Counted from the first letter of the stretch, positions 8,834 through 17,729 are shown. The stretch is 64,000 bases of DNA from Pseudomonadota bacterium (GCA_021809435.1 JAKBAD010000001.1:496001-560000), one strand, 5' to 3'. Made by a program: numbers and translations. The notes: a model not told the origin generated them from the letters alone.

Positions 8834-10234
8834 TCAGTTCACCAGTTCCATGCGCGCGCGCAGCTCGGGCACGGCCGATTTCACATTCACCAAAATAACC
8901 CCCAGCGGCGTGCGCGCGCAGATCAACAAAATGATCGAGTGCCCATTGGCACTGATCCGTGTGCTGACAATCTGCACACCCTGCGACTCCATGGTCAGAA
9001 CATCAAGCTCGGTCTGCCCCGTGGCGGCATTCACCAGCGCCTCGCCCACCACCAGCAGTGACGAGCTAACCGCCGCCATCTTGCCGATCTGTTCATTGCC
9101 CACCCCGGTTGAGCAGACATTAAACCCATCGGGCGTACACAGCACAGCGTAGCGCAATTTGGGAATTCGCCCGACCATAACCGAAAAAGCCGGGCGCAAG
9201 GCCGAGCCCAATGCGGTCAGATACGCGCTCGGATCGCGCTCCTCCATATCCAGAGGCGCGGTCGCGGCACTCTCCGTCCCATTGCTGGCGGATATATCCG
9301 CGCCCTCCCCAACCGGCTGCGGCTCACTGACCGCCTCCGGTTCGCCAAGCCCCTTGTCTTCTGCGGGCGGCGCGGCGCTCATCTCCGGCGCAAGGGCGGG
9401 CAAAGGCGGCATCACCAACGGCTCTGATGCGACCTCAGCCGCCAGCCAGCCCGGTACCCTTTCCACCACCGCCGCACCAACAGGCGAAACATCCGCCCCC
9501 CGCGCTTCCAAGGTCTGTGGCTCCTCACCCCCCATCTCCGGCACCACCGGCTCAACCTCCGGCCAAGCAGGCGCGATGTGCGCCACCTCACCAGCCTGGC
9601 TCAGCATTTCCGCCACCACCGGCCCAGAAGCCCCCGCCTCAACAGCGCCCTCCGGCACCACCACCGGCTCAGCCCCCGGCCAAGCCGGCAATACTGGCGG
9701 CTCCTCACCACCCTGCCTCGGCATTTCCGGCACCACCGGCGCAAAAGCCCCCGCCTCAACAGCGCCCTCCGGCACCACCACCGGCTCAGCCCCCGGCCAA
9801 GCCGGCAATACTTGCGGCTCCTCACCACCCTGCCTCGGCATTTCCGGCACCACCGGCGCAAAAGCCCCCGCCTCAACAGCACCCTCAGACACCACCACCG
9901 GCTCAGCCCCCGGCCAAGCCGGCACCACCCGCGTCACCTCTCCGGCCTCCGCCCGCGCATCCGGCACAATTGGCACAAACGCTGTCGCCTCCATGGCACT
10001 CTCAGGCCCAGGCCATGCCGGCTCCGGGGGGAGAGCCGCCTCGGGCGGAAATTGTCTCACGGCCGGCCAGATATGGCCGGTGACCTCATCATCAACAGCC
10101 TCGATCGGCGGCCAGACATCCAAAACCCGGCGCGGCAAGGGCGCGGGCGCGGCGGGGCCGGCTTGCGGCATCTCCGCCTCGGGAGCCGGCGCTGTTTCAT
10201 GGGGCTTGTCATTCTGGTCCATCATTCCGCTCAT
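8834..10234 (-). CDS. Roadblock/LC7-domain protein with long Pro/Glu/Ala tandem-repeat linker
   Basis: 466 residues. Residues 334-466 read as a Roadblock/LC7 domain (TPDGFNVCS, IGKMAAVSSSLL, then a late TPLGVILVN strand), a fold that binds or regulates small GTPases. Residues about 72-240 hold a PAWPG-based repeat: PAWPG recurs at residues 72, 105, 144, 183 and 222, and the central units are 39 residues long and nearly identical. The rest is acidic, Pro-rich and probably disordered. ATG 10234 overlaps the GTPase stop as ATGA, so both proteins are likely made together. No signal peptide or membrane span is seen. A partner or regulator of the adjacent GTPase is inferred from context. Confidence 0.8.
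   Translation of the reverse strand: MSGMMDQNDKPHETAPAPEAEMPQAGPAAPAPLPRRVLDVWPPIEAVDDEVTGHIWPAVRQFPPEAALPPEPAWPGPESAMEATAFVPIVPDARAEAGEVTRVVPAWPGAEPVVVSEGAVEAGAFAPVVPEMPRQGGEEPQVLPAWPGAEPVVVPEGAVEAGAFAPVVPEMPRQGGEEPPVLPAWPGAEPVVVPEGAVEAGASGPVVAEMLSQAGEVAHIAPAWPEVEPVVPEMGGEEPQTLEARGADVSPVGAAVVERVPGWLAAEVASEPLVMPPLPALAPEMSAAPPAEDKGLGEPEAVSEPQPVGEGADISASNGTESAATAPLDMEERDPSAYLTALGSALRPAFSVMVGRIPKLRYAVLCTPDGFNVCSTGVGNEQIGKMAAVSSSLLVVGEALVNAATGQTELDVLTMESQGVQIVSTRISANGHSIILLICARTPLGVILVNVKSAVPELRARMELVN
9572..9922 (-). repeat. Three in-frame 117-bp tandem repeats
   Basis: The same sequence recurs with an exact 117-bp spacing (for example a CCCCCGCCTC word on the plus strand at 9631, 9748 and 9865), giving three units of 39 codons. 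Degenerate half-units flank the array, so repeat-like sequence spans about 9515-10021. The unit is a multiple of three, so copy-number change would lengthen or shorten the linker without breaking the frame. Confidence 0.9.
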
Positions 10235-10806
10235 CCTGCCAAAAACCGGGCCGAAGGCGCCGCCAGCACCATGGCCACGGTTCGCATCACATCCGCGGGA
10301 GCCCGCGGGTCCGCGGCCAGCACCGCCGCGTGCGGATGAAACCGCCGCGCCAGCGCCGCGAAACCTTGCAGCCCCTCCTCGCGCCGCGCCTCCCCCAGCC
10401 GCGAAACCGCCACCGCCAGGCGCGTGGGCGTCTGCCGGCGCGAGAGCGCCCGCAGCCACATTTCACAAGTCATTCCGCCATCGGCCCGGTCGCCAAACGC
10501 CCACAGCACAATGCCGGCGCTGCCAGGGGTCAGCAAATCCCACATTAAATCAAAGCGTTCCTGCCCTGGTAGCCCATACAGCACCACCTGCCTGCCATCG
10601 GGCAGGCTACACTCACCATAATCGAAACCCGCCGTGGTCGTGGTCTTGCCAAGCGCGCGCATCATCTGGGTTACCTCCAGGCTGCGCACATCCATTTCCA
10701 CCTTCTCAGGGCCAGAAACAGCGCGCATCGCCGTGGTCTTGCCCACGCCCATCGGCCCGGCGAATATCACCTGCGGGGCGACCTTCTGGCCAACAATAAT
10801 GTCCAA
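10231..10806 (-). CDS. Small GTPase, CvnD/COG2229-like
   Basis: 191 residues. The P-loop is GPMGVGKTT (residues 17-25), followed by a TTTTAGFDYGE switch-like segment and LYGLPGQERFDLMWD (about 77-90). That last segment closely resembles conservon GTPases (CvnD) and COG2229 rather than MglA. The DxxG aspartate is replaced (GLPG), and no clear NKxD base-recognition motif is present (AVSRLGEA stands there), so nucleotide specificity is uncertain. The start is TTG at 10806, supported by GGAGG 6 nt upstream; the next ATG lies inside the P-loop. The stop overlaps the downstream roadblock gene (ATGA). A signalling or polarity switch is inferred. Confidence 0.8.
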   Translation of the reverse strand: MDIIVGQKVAPQVIFAGPMGVGKTTAMRAVSGPEKVEMDVRSLEVTQMMRALGKTTTTAGFDYGECSLPDGRQVVLYGLPGQERFDLMWDLLTPGSAGIVLWAFGDRADGGMTCEMWLRALSRRQTPTRLAVAVSRLGEARREEGLQGFAALARRFHPHAAVLAADPRAPADVMRTVAMVLAAPSARFLAG

Positions 10807-10939
10807 CCCGCGCCTCCGTCTGGCCTTCGCTTCTCTAAGTCTTTAGCTTCTTTACGTCTTTCGGTGCCGCTCGCCGGCAGGGCTTGTACCACCACCCCGG
10901 CACCGGCACGCGTGGGCCGCCCTGTCACTCACCTGGTCA

Positions 10940-10971
10940 CTGGCGCCCCGCACGGCTCATCGGGGCGCCAG
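10940..10971 (-). terminator. GC-rich hairpin downstream of the short roadblock-like gene
   Basis: Perfect 11-bp arms CTGGCGCCCCG (10940-10950) and CGGGGCGCCAG (10961-10971) flank a 10-nt loop, 6 bp past the 10978 stop. There is no T-tract on the minus strand, so it may act as an RNA-stabilising or Rho-assisted end rather than a standard intrinsic terminator. It separates the short roadblock-like gene from the GTPase gene. Confidence 0.55.
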
Positions 10972-10977
10972 CGCCTG

Positions 10978-11355
10978 TCAGGCCCTGGCCGCCTGTACCG
11001 AGCTCAACGCCTTGGGCAGCGCCACCGAAAGCAGCACGCCCAGATTAACCTTGGAACTATCCATCAGCACGCCCTGCAGCAAATCCGTGCCGTGCATGAC
11101 GATCAACACGATCTTGCCCGTCTGCAAATTCATGAAAAAATACCGGTCAAGCCCAGGAAAACCAGAGCTTTCAAGAGTATCTCCCAAAGAGTTAACAATC
11201 TCCGTGAACAGCGCCACCGCCGCCGGCTGGGTGTTGAAGCCCGCAAGAGACAGGCCGGTATTGCGGTCCCAAATATCAGCCGCCAGCAGCCCATCCTTGA
11301 GCGCGGCCTTCAAATCGGTAATGGCAGCTTCCAGTTTTTGGACGTCAATTTGCAT
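10978..11355 (-). CDS. Short Roadblock/LC7-like protein
   Basis: 125 residues, starting at ATG 11355 (AAGGA about 12 nt upstream). After an N-terminal helix (KLEAAITDLKAALKDG) the pattern is strand-helix-strand-strand-helix, with DRNTGLSLAGF, a helix containing FTEIVNSLG, GFPGLDRYFFMNL and KVNLGVLLSVALPKAL. This resembles stand-alone roadblock/LC7 proteins that accompany small GTPases. It lies 171 bp upstream of the GTPase gene on the same strand, so the three genes form a roadblock-GTPase-roadblock set. The family call is by fold pattern only; the closest named family could not be checked. Confidence 0.6.
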   Translation of the reverse strand: MQIDVQKLEAAITDLKAALKDGLLAADIWDRNTGLSLAGFNTQPAAVALFTEIVNSLGDTLESSGFPGLDRYFFMNLQTGKIVLIVMHGTDLLQGVLMDSSKVNLGVLLSVALPKALSSVQAARA

Positions 11356-11728
11356 GGAGTCTTGTTTTCCTTTCTTAAATCCGGTGATCCAATTCGCAGC
11401 CCCGGGCGCCTCTCCCGCGCCCAACCTGCTGCATGATTCGGCCTTCGTCTGCACGAAAAACCAAACACATCCTCAACCCTGGCGAGCACATCGTGACGCG
11501 CCGCGTTCAACAGCGGCGCCTCAAACACCCACCCCTTCTATTCCAAGCCTCGCGGTCTTTTGTCCTCAGCCTCCTGGCCGGGCTTGCTCACAAAACCGCC
11601 CTGACCTTTGATTTTCCTAAACCTATTCCGTTTATCGCCGCCCGTAAACAACTATCAAAACCAGAACGGGCAATTTTTCACGCTCCACGTGCTTTGACCA
11701 ACAGCGCCACCGCCCCTATCGTGCCTCC
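11356..11728. other. Intergenic region with no gene seen (373 bp)
   Basis: This divergent gap between the roadblock-like gene (minus) and the phosphatase gene (plus) should hold both promoters. The right half is A/T-richer than the surroundings. On the minus strand a TTGATA and a GATAAA box 16 bp apart are visible around 11630-11660, a weak sigma70-like candidate. No open frame here has codon use or length like the neighbours, and no RNA gene is recognisable. Confidence 0.5.
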
Positions 11729-12301
11729 ATGACCCTGCCGTTCAAGCTCATCATCTGCGGGCTAGACGAGTTGCCCGCCCATGCCGGCGCGCCGGTCACC
11801 CATGTGCTCTCGATTCTCGATCCCACCCACCCCGCGCCCGAGGCCTTCGGCAGCTTTGGCGAGCATGACAAGCTCGAGCTCCGCTTCGACGATGTGATCG
11901 ACGATCAGCCCGGCAAAAAATCACCACAACCATCAGATGTTGAAGCATTACTAAGCTTCGGCCACGGGTTCGATCCCAGCCGCGGCGCGCAATTTCTGGT
12001 GCATTGCCATGCTGGCGTCTCGCGCTCCACCGCCAGTGCCGCGCTGCTCATCGCCCAGGCCCAGCCGAACCTGCCCGCCGCCCGTATTTTCGACCAACTC
12101 GCCACGCTCCGCCCGCAACTCTGGCCCAATCTGCGCCTCATCGAGCTGGGCGATGCCCGCCTCCACCGCCAAGGCGAACTGATAGACGCCGTGGCCCGCC
12201 TTTATGCTCGCCAGCTGGCGCGCACCCCGGCCCTGCGCAAATATTTCAGGGGGCTCGGCCGCGAGCGTGAACTCAACGCCGCCCAGCCCTTCATGGCCTG
12301 A
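11729..12301 (+). CDS. Predicted protein tyrosine phosphatase (COG5350-like)
   Basis: 190 residues with the P-loop HCHAGVSRST (residues 92-101), the HCx5R signature of cysteine-based phosphatases; C93 is the nucleophile and R99 binds phosphate. An upstream Asp-rich segment (RFDDVIDD, about 51-58) may supply the general acid. Cytosolic, with no signal peptide. The size and layout fit the bacterial predicted tyrosine phosphatase group COG5350. The gene converges on the histidine kinase gene with only 2 bp between their ends. Substrate unknown. Confidence 0.85.
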   Translation: MTLPFKLIICGLDELPAHAGAPVTHVLSILDPTHPAPEAFGSFGEHDKLELRFDDVIDDQPGKKSPQPSDVEALLSFGHGFDPSRGAQFLVHCHAGVSRSTASAALLIAQAQPNLPAARIFDQLATLRPQLWPNLRLIELGDARLHRQGELIDAVARLYARQLARTPALRKYFRGLGRERELNAAQPFMA

Positions 12302-12303
12302 AA

Positions 12304-13668
12304 CTAACCCGTCCTGGCATCTGGCGTGGGCAGCCACACGCTAAACGCGGTACCCTTGCCCAGCTCGCTCTCAATCACCAACCGCCCGCGATGGCGGTTC
12401 ACCACATGCTTGACAATCGCCAACCCGAGCCCCGTGCCGCCCACCGCCCGCGAGCGCCCCTTGTCGACGCGGTAAAACCGCTCGGTCAAACGCGGAATGT
12501 GCTCGCGCGCAATGCCCGCGCCATCATCGGCCACCGTCACCACCACCCCGCCAGCCGGAAACCGCGTATCCGGCGCGGCCGAGGCGCTCAGCCTGATCTC
12601 CCCGCCCCGCTGCCCATATTTCAGCGCGTTATCGAGCAGGTTGGTAAATAGCTGGGCCAACTGGTCGGCATCGGCGGGCAAGCGCGGCAAATCATCGGGC
12701 ACGTCCACCAGCAGTTTGGTGTCCTGGGCTTTCACCATCGGCTCCATGGCGGCCACAATCCGGCTCAGCACGGGCGGCAGCAGCAGCAGCTCCTTGGGCG
12801 GCGAATGTTCTGAAATCTCAATCCTGGAGAGCGAGAGCAAATCCCCGATCACCCTTTGCATACGCGCGGCCTGCTCGGCCATAATGCCCAGAAAATTCTG
12901 TTGCGCCTCGCGGTCATCGGCGGCGGGCCCGCGCAAGGTCTCGATAAACCCAATCAGCGAGGCCAGCGGCGTGCGCAGCTCATGGCTTGAATTCGCCACG
13001 AAATCCGCGCGCATCTTCTCCAGCGCCCGCTCGCGCGTGCGGTCATTGACCAGCATATAAAGCAGCTCGCCCGCGGGGATGATCGTAACCTCCAAATCCC
13101 GCGCCACCGGCGCCGCCATACCCACCTCCCGGCGCACCGGCTGACCGCGGCTCTGTGCCTCGGCCTCGGCCTCACGCACATCGGGGTGGCGCAGCAAGGC
13201 CGCGGTCTCGCCCGCAAAGGCCGTGCTGGCGCTCTCATTGCGCCACATCACCCGCCCCATCCCATCCAGCTTGAACAGCGGGTCGGGCAGCCGCTCCACC
13301 AGCGCCCGGTCCTCAATGGCCGTGGCCTGCGAGCGCGCGCGCACCAGCCGCTCGGCATGAATAAGCCTCACCGCCTCCTGCCCCAGCGCGCGCATGCCGG
13401 GCATCAGTAGCCCGGCCTCCTCAGGCAGCGTGTCCGGCTCTGTGCGCAGCGCGCGCATCAGCCCGGTCATGGCGGCCAAATCATGCCCCAGCGCCAAGCC
13501 AATCACCCCGGCGCCCACGCCACACACCGCCCAGCCCACAACCGCCAGCCAGGCTTTCAGCCCCCCTGCCAGCGCGAGCGCCAAAAACACCGCGCTTGGC
13601 ACCGCCATCAGCAGCAGAATCGTGGCGACAGCCGTCGTCCAGGCTTCCCCGTTTTGCCGCTCGGCCAT
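12304..13668 (-). CDS. PhoR-like sensor histidine kinase
   Basis: 454 residues: two N-terminal membrane spans with little periplasmic sequence (about residues 10-65), a PAS-like segment (about 110-200), then HisKA and HATPase domains. The H-box reads SSHELRTPLASLIGFIETL (phospho-His near residue 228), close to PhoR. N-box NALKYG, G1 DDGAGI and G2 GGTGLGLAIV are intact, so kinase activity is expected. ATG 13668 shares a base with the stop of the upstream lipoprotein gene (TGATG). No response regulator or pst gene is in the window, so a phosphate role is suggested only by similarity. Confidence 0.85.
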   Translation of the reverse strand: MAERQNGEAWTTAVATILLLMAVPSAVFLALALAGGLKAWLAVVGWAVCGVGAGVIGLALGHDLAAMTGLMRALRTEPDTLPEEAGLLMPGMRALGQEAVRLIHAERLVRARSQATAIEDRALVERLPDPLFKLDGMGRVMWRNESASTAFAGETAALLRHPDVREAEAEAQSRGQPVRREVGMAAPVARDLEVTIIPAGELLYMLVNDRTRERALEKMRADFVANSSHELRTPLASLIGFIETLRGPAADDREAQQNFLGIMAEQAARMQRVIGDLLSLSRIEISEHSPPKELLLLPPVLSRIVAAMEPMVKAQDTKLLVDVPDDLPRLPADADQLAQLFTNLLDNALKYGQRGGEIRLSASAAPDTRFPAGGVVVTVADDGAGIAREHIPRLTERFYRVDKGRSRAVGGTGLGLAIVKHVVNRHRGRLVIESELGKGTAFSVWLPTPDARTG

Positions 13669-14954
13669 CAATTCACCGGCTGGCTCAGGCTGGAGGGCGC
13701 GGGCGCGTTCATCACCGGCTGACCCGGCGCCACGGCAAACACCGCCAAACCGCGGCTCACCGTGCCATCGGGGTTGAGCACCACCAGCCCGTCAGCCCCG
13801 TCAAACCCGGCCGGATTGGTGAGCACGGTGCTGGTATAGCCCCCCCTGCCCGCCGCCACCCGCGCGATCGCGGCGGCATCGAACGCCACATCGGCAATGG
13901 CCGGGGGCGGCGCGCCATACACGCTCTGATATTTCGCATCGAACGCCTGGGCGCTGGCCGGGTCCGGCGCGGCGTAGAGCGCACCGATAAACACCGTCTG
14001 GCTGGCCATTTGCGGCGCCAGCCCGCTCCACAGCGTTGGGCCCAGAAACTGCACCTGCGGGGGGTTCACATCGTAATAGGGCAGAAAATTCGCCATTTCC
14101 GCCAGGGTGGCGGCATCGGTCGCGCCAATGAACAAGGCGTTGAAGGACGGCGGCGGCACCGGCTGGTGGCTGAGCGCCGCGGCCTTGGCGCGCCCGGCGG
14201 CGGTGCCTTCCTCCCGCGCGGCCTTGATCTCGTCCATCAGCCCCTGGCCACGCTCGGCAAAGTCCGAAATCTGCTCGACCGCGCTGTTCACCCCGGCAAA
14301 GCCCGGCTGATAATAAATAATCTGCGGCGCCGGCTCGCCTTGCTTGGCGGCGGCGGCAGCCAGGGCGCTGGCCAAATGGTGGCCAAAATCATCATCGCTG
14401 AGCAGCGCGGCGAGCTGGGTGTGCCCGCCGGCGGCCGCGGCCTGCACCACCCGCGCCACCTGCTGGGTGGGGGTAATGCCCAGCGGCCACACACCGGGCG
14501 CGGCCACGGTGCCATCATTGGTGAAGGGCAGCATGTTCACACCCGCCTGCTTGGCCACGGGCGCCACGGCCTGCGTCTCGGCCGAGGTCAACGGCCCGAT
14601 GATCACGCCATCCCCCGCCGCGATCCCCGCCTGCGCCGCCGCCACCGCCCCCCCGGCGGTGCCGCCGGTATCGCGCACATCCAGCCTCACCCCGCCCGAG
14701 GCCGGAAACGCCAGCCGGGCGGCATTTGCCAGCGCCTGGCCAATCCCGGCATAAGGCCCGCTCAAGGGTGCCAGCAGCAACACATTGCCGCCTGTGTGCC
14801 CATAACTTCCCGCGCCGGCCTGCGCGCCGGCTGGCAGCAAAGCTGCCGGCCCCGAGGCAACCGGCATTTGCGGGGCTTGACCGGCGCAGGCGCTCAGCGC
14901 CAGCGTGGCCGACAGGAGCAGCCATGACGAACGAGACCAGCGCGAACCAACCAC
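13668..14954 (-). CDS. LppC-like lipoprotein, periplasmic-binding fold (penicillin-binding protein activator type)
   Basis: About 428 residues. A short signal peptide ends at the lipobox LSAC, so it is a lipoprotein. The body has a type I periplasmic-binding fold: LLLAPLSGPYAGIGQAL at the start, VIIGPLTSAETQAVAPVAK next and a DDDFGHHLA segment later. Family members related to LpoA stimulate peptidoglycan synthases from the outer membrane. GTG 14954 with GGGAGG about 5 nt upstream is the best start; ATG 14990 is possible. Either start makes the 5' end overlap rsmI head-to-head on the other strand. It is translationally coupled to the downstream kinase. Confidence 0.8.
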   Translation of the reverse strand: MVGSRWSRSSWLLLSATLALSACAGQAPQMPVASGPAALLPAGAQAGAGSYGHTGGNVLLLAPLSGPYAGIGQALANAARLAFPASGGVRLDVRDTGGTAGGAVAAAQAGIAAGDGVIIGPLTSAETQAVAPVAKQAGVNMLPFTNDGTVAAPGVWPLGITPTQQVARVVQAAAAGGHTQLAALLSDDDFGHHLASALAAAAAKQGEPAPQIIYYQPGFAGVNSAVEQISDFAERGQGLMDEIKAAREEGTAAGRAKAAALSHQPVPPPSFNALFIGATDAATLAEMANFLPYYDVNPPQVQFLGPTLWSGLAPQMASQTVFIGALYAAPDPASAQAFDAKYQSVYGAPPPAIADVAFDAAAIARVAAGRGGYTSTVLTNPAGFDGADGLVVLNPDGTVSRGLAVFAVAPGQPVMNAPAPSSLSQPVN

Positions 14955-15835
14955 CGACACCTCCCACCTCAAACCGGGTTTCCAGCCCATCCATACCTGC
15001 TCTGATGCTGGTGTCCACGCCCATCGGCAATCTGGCCGATTTTTCTCCCCGCGCCCGTGAGGCGCTGTGCGCGGCCAGCGCCATTCTCTGCGAGGATACC
15101 CGCACCAGCGCGGTGCTGCTGCGCGCGCACGGCATCACCACCCGCACCTTCGCCCTGCACGAGCACAACGAATCGGCGCGCATCCCCGAGCTGCTCGCCG
15201 CCATGCAAGCCGGCCAACATTTCGCCCTCATTTCCGATGCCGGCACCCCCCTGGTCTCCGACCCCGGCTATCGCCTCACCCGCGCCGCCATCGAGGCCGG
15301 GCTGAGCGTCAGCGGCATTCCCGGCCCCAATGCCGCCGTGCTGGCGCTCACCCTGTCCGGCCTGCCGCCCCAGCCCTTTTTGTTCGCGGGCTTCACCCCG
15401 CCCAAATCCGGGCCCCGCCGGAGCGCGCTGCAAGCCTGCCGCGCCGCCGAAATGGCCGGCCTCTCCGCCACGCTGATTTTCTACGAAGCCCCCCACCGCC
15501 TGGCCGCCTTCCTGGCCGACGCGGCCGCCATATTCGGCCCCCGCCCCGCCGCCGTCGCCCGCGAGCTGACCAAGCATTTCGAGGAAGTCCGCCGCGCCCC
15601 GCTCGATGAGCTGGCCGCCCATTACTCAACCCACGAGGCGCGGGGCGAAATCTGCGTGGTCATCGGCCCAGCCCCGGCTGAATCCGCCTCCGCCCAAACG
15701 CTCGAAGACGCGCTACGCACCGCGCTCGCCACCCTCTCGGTCAAGGATGCCGCGGCCGCCGTCGCCACCGCGCTCGGCCTGCCGCGTAAACAAGTCTACC
15801 AAACAGCCCTGGCGCTTGCCCGCCCCACGCCGTAA
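14924..15835 (+). CDS. rsmI: 16S rRNA (cytidine-1402-2'-O)-methyltransferase
   Basis: 303 residues of the tetrapyrrole-methylase fold. It has the RsmI hallmarks STPIGNLADFSPRA at the start, EDTRTSAVLL, SDAGTPLVSDPG and a GFTPPKSGPRR segment. It methylates the ribose of C1402 in the ribosomal decoding centre using SAM. ATG 14924 has AGGAG 5 nt upstream, which decides the start even though it lies inside the coding region of the divergent lipoprotein gene. The pairing of rsmI with an LppC-type gene is seen in many proteobacteria. Confidence 0.95.
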   Translation: MTNETSANQPPTPPTSNRVSSPSIPALMLVSTPIGNLADFSPRAREALCAASAILCEDTRTSAVLLRAHGITTRTFALHEHNESARIPELLAAMQAGQHFALISDAGTPLVSDPGYRLTRAAIEAGLSVSGIPGPNAAVLALTLSGLPPQPFLFAGFTPPKSGPRRSALQACRAAEMAGLSATLIFYEAPHRLAAFLADAAAIFGPRPAAVARELTKHFEEVRRAPLDELAAHYSTHEARGEICVVIGPAPAESASAQTLEDALRTALATLSVKDAAAAVATALGLPRKQVYQTALALARPTP

Positions 15836-15893
15836 CGGCCCATAAACCTTTCCGCCGCTATCCTGCCCGCTATCTCCGGCAAGGCAGGCGTTC

Positions 15894-17726
15894 ATGAATT
15901 TATCGGCATCCCAGGCGGTCAAGCTCGTCAGCGTGATCATTTGCGGCGCGCTCGCGATCATCGCCCTGGTGGGCTGGCTGGCCATGTCGCGGCTCGAGGT
16001 CACCGGCCCTGTCTATACCCAAATCGCCAACAGCCAGGGCCTGATCGGCGATATCGAGCCCCCGCCGCTTTACGTCGTCGAAGCCTTCCTCGACGCCAAT
16101 TTGGCCATCCAAAACCCCGGCCAGCTCGCCACCTACCAGGCCGAAATCGCGGCACTGCACCAGCAATACACCGCCCGCCACGCTTATTGGTCCAGCGCCC
16201 CGCTACCCGGCGCTCTGAAAACCGAAATCTCCACCACCTCGGATGCCTATGTGCAGCAATTCTGGCCGGTGCTCGAGCAGCGGCTCCTGCCCGCCATCGC
16301 CACCCATAATCAGGCGCAAATCAGCCAATCGCTCGCGCAGCTTACCCAAATCTACAGCGCCCACCGCGCCATCGTGCAAGACATTGTCAGCAAGGCCGAA
16401 CGCTTCAACACCACCGCCCAGCAAAATGCCAGGCACCAAATCCACCATTACACCCTGCTGCTGACCCTGGTGCTGCTGCTCGCCCTCGCCGGAGTCGGGG
16501 CCGGATTATGGTTCGTCAACAGCCTGCTGCTGCGCCCCCTGAACCAAATCACCCGCTATATGACCAGCCTCGCCACCGGCGACTTCACCGCCGACATTCC
16601 CTGCCGCGACGCGCAATTCGAAATCGGTGACATCGTCCAGGCCGTCTCGGTGTTCCGCGCCGTCATCCTCAACGAGCGCGAGGCCGAGGCCAACCTCGCC
16701 GCCGCCCGCGCCAACGCCGAGGCCGAACGCGCCCGCCAGCAGGCGGACGCCGCCACCGCCGCCGCGGCGCAAAAATTCGTCGTCGATTCACTGGCCTCCG
16801 GTCTGGTCGCCTTCGCCAATGGCGACCTCACCTGCCACATCCACGAGTGGTTCAGCGCCGAGTACAAAACCCTGCGCATGGATTTCAACCACGCCGTCAC
16901 CAAAATGCAGGAAACCATGCGCCGCATCATGGCCACCACCAACACGGTCGAATCCAGCGCGCGGGAAATCATGCAAGCCGCCAGCGACCTGTCCCGCCGC
17001 TCCGAAGCCCAGGCCGCCCGGCTCGAAGAAACCGCCGCCGCCCTCGATCAGATCACCGACACCATCCGCCGCACCAGCAGCAACGCCCACGAAGCCGCCA
17101 CCATCGCCGCCTCCGCCCGCGCGGATGCCCAAGCCTCCGGCGAGGTCGTGCACAAAACCGTCACCGCCATGACCGGCATCGAGGATTCATCGCGCCAAAT
17201 CAGCCAAATCATCGGCGTGATCGACGAAATCGCATTCCAGACCAATCTCCTCGCCCTCAATGCCGGGGTCGAGGCCGCCCGCGCCGGCGAGGCGGGGCGT
17301 GGCTTCGCCGTGGTCGCCACCGAGGTGCGGGCACTGGCCCAGCGCTCGGCCGATGCCGCCAAGGAAATCAAAACCATCATCTCCGCCTCGGGCGAGCAGG
17401 TTGAAACCGGCGTCCGCCTGGTGGATGAAACCGGCAAGGCGCTCATCCGCATCAACGAGCAGGTCAATCAACTCTCCGAGGTCGTTCAGCGCATCGCCAC
17501 CGCCGCTTCCGAGCAATCAAGCAATCTCGGTCAAATCAACGACTCCGTGAACGAGATGGACAAGGTCACCCAGCAAAACGCCGCCATGGTCGAGCAAACC
17601 TCAGCCGCCAGCCGCGCCCTCGCTTCCGAGGCCACCGGCCTCGCCCGCCTGGTCGGCGAATTCCGCGTCGGCGAGGAAACGCAAACCCCCGCCCCTGTCC
17701 TGGCCGCGGAACCCGCCTACGCCTGA
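15894..17726 (+). CDS. Methyl-accepting chemotaxis protein
   Basis: 610 residues. Span 1 (about 10-32) is followed by a periplasmic helical sensor of about 150 residues, span 2 (about 187-210), a HAMP segment and a long cytoplasmic coiled coil. The signalling tip reads [16 protein letters not shown] then [17 protein letters not shown], the conserved MCP hairpin, with Gly where Ala is usual. The ligand is unknown; the sensor looks like a four-helix-bundle type. No che genes lie nearby, so it is an orphan receptor. It converges on pdxH with a 3-bp gap. Confidence 0.95.
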   Translation: MNLSASQAVKLVSVIICGALAIIALVGWLAMSRLEVTGPVYTQIANSQGLIGDIEPPPLYVVEAFLDANLAIQNPGQLATYQAEIAALHQQYTARHAYWSSAPLPGALKTEISTTSDAYVQQFWPVLEQRLLPAIATHNQAQISQSLAQLTQIYSAHRAIVQDIVSKAERFNTTAQQNARHQIHHYTLLLTLVLLLALAGVGAGLWFVNSLLLRPLNQITRYMTSLATGDFTADIPCRDAQFEIGDIVQAVSVFRAVILNEREAEANLAAARANAEAERARQQADAATAAAAQKFVVDSLASGLVAFANGDLTCHIHEWFSAEYKTLRMDFNHAVTKMQETMRRIMATTNTVESSAREIMQAASDLSRRSEAQAARLEETAAALDQITDTIRRTSSNAHEAATIAASARADAQASGEVVHKTVTAMTGIEDSSRQISQIIGVIDEIAFQTNLLALNAGVEAARAGEAGRGFAVVATEVRALAQRSADAAKEIKTIISASGEQVETGVRLVDETGKALIRINEQVNQLSEVVQRIATAASEQSSNLGQINDSVNEMDKVTQQNAAMVEQTSAASRALASEATGLARLVGEFRVGEETQTPAPVLAAEPAYA

Positions 17727-17729
17727 ACC

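Noticed and set aside
9159-10799. 546-codon plus-strand frame opposite the roadblock/GTPase genes, with repeats of Ser/Thr/Gly
   Set aside because: Its repeats are the mirror of the coding 117-bp repeats; the minus-strand proteins have conserved domains and coupled starts.
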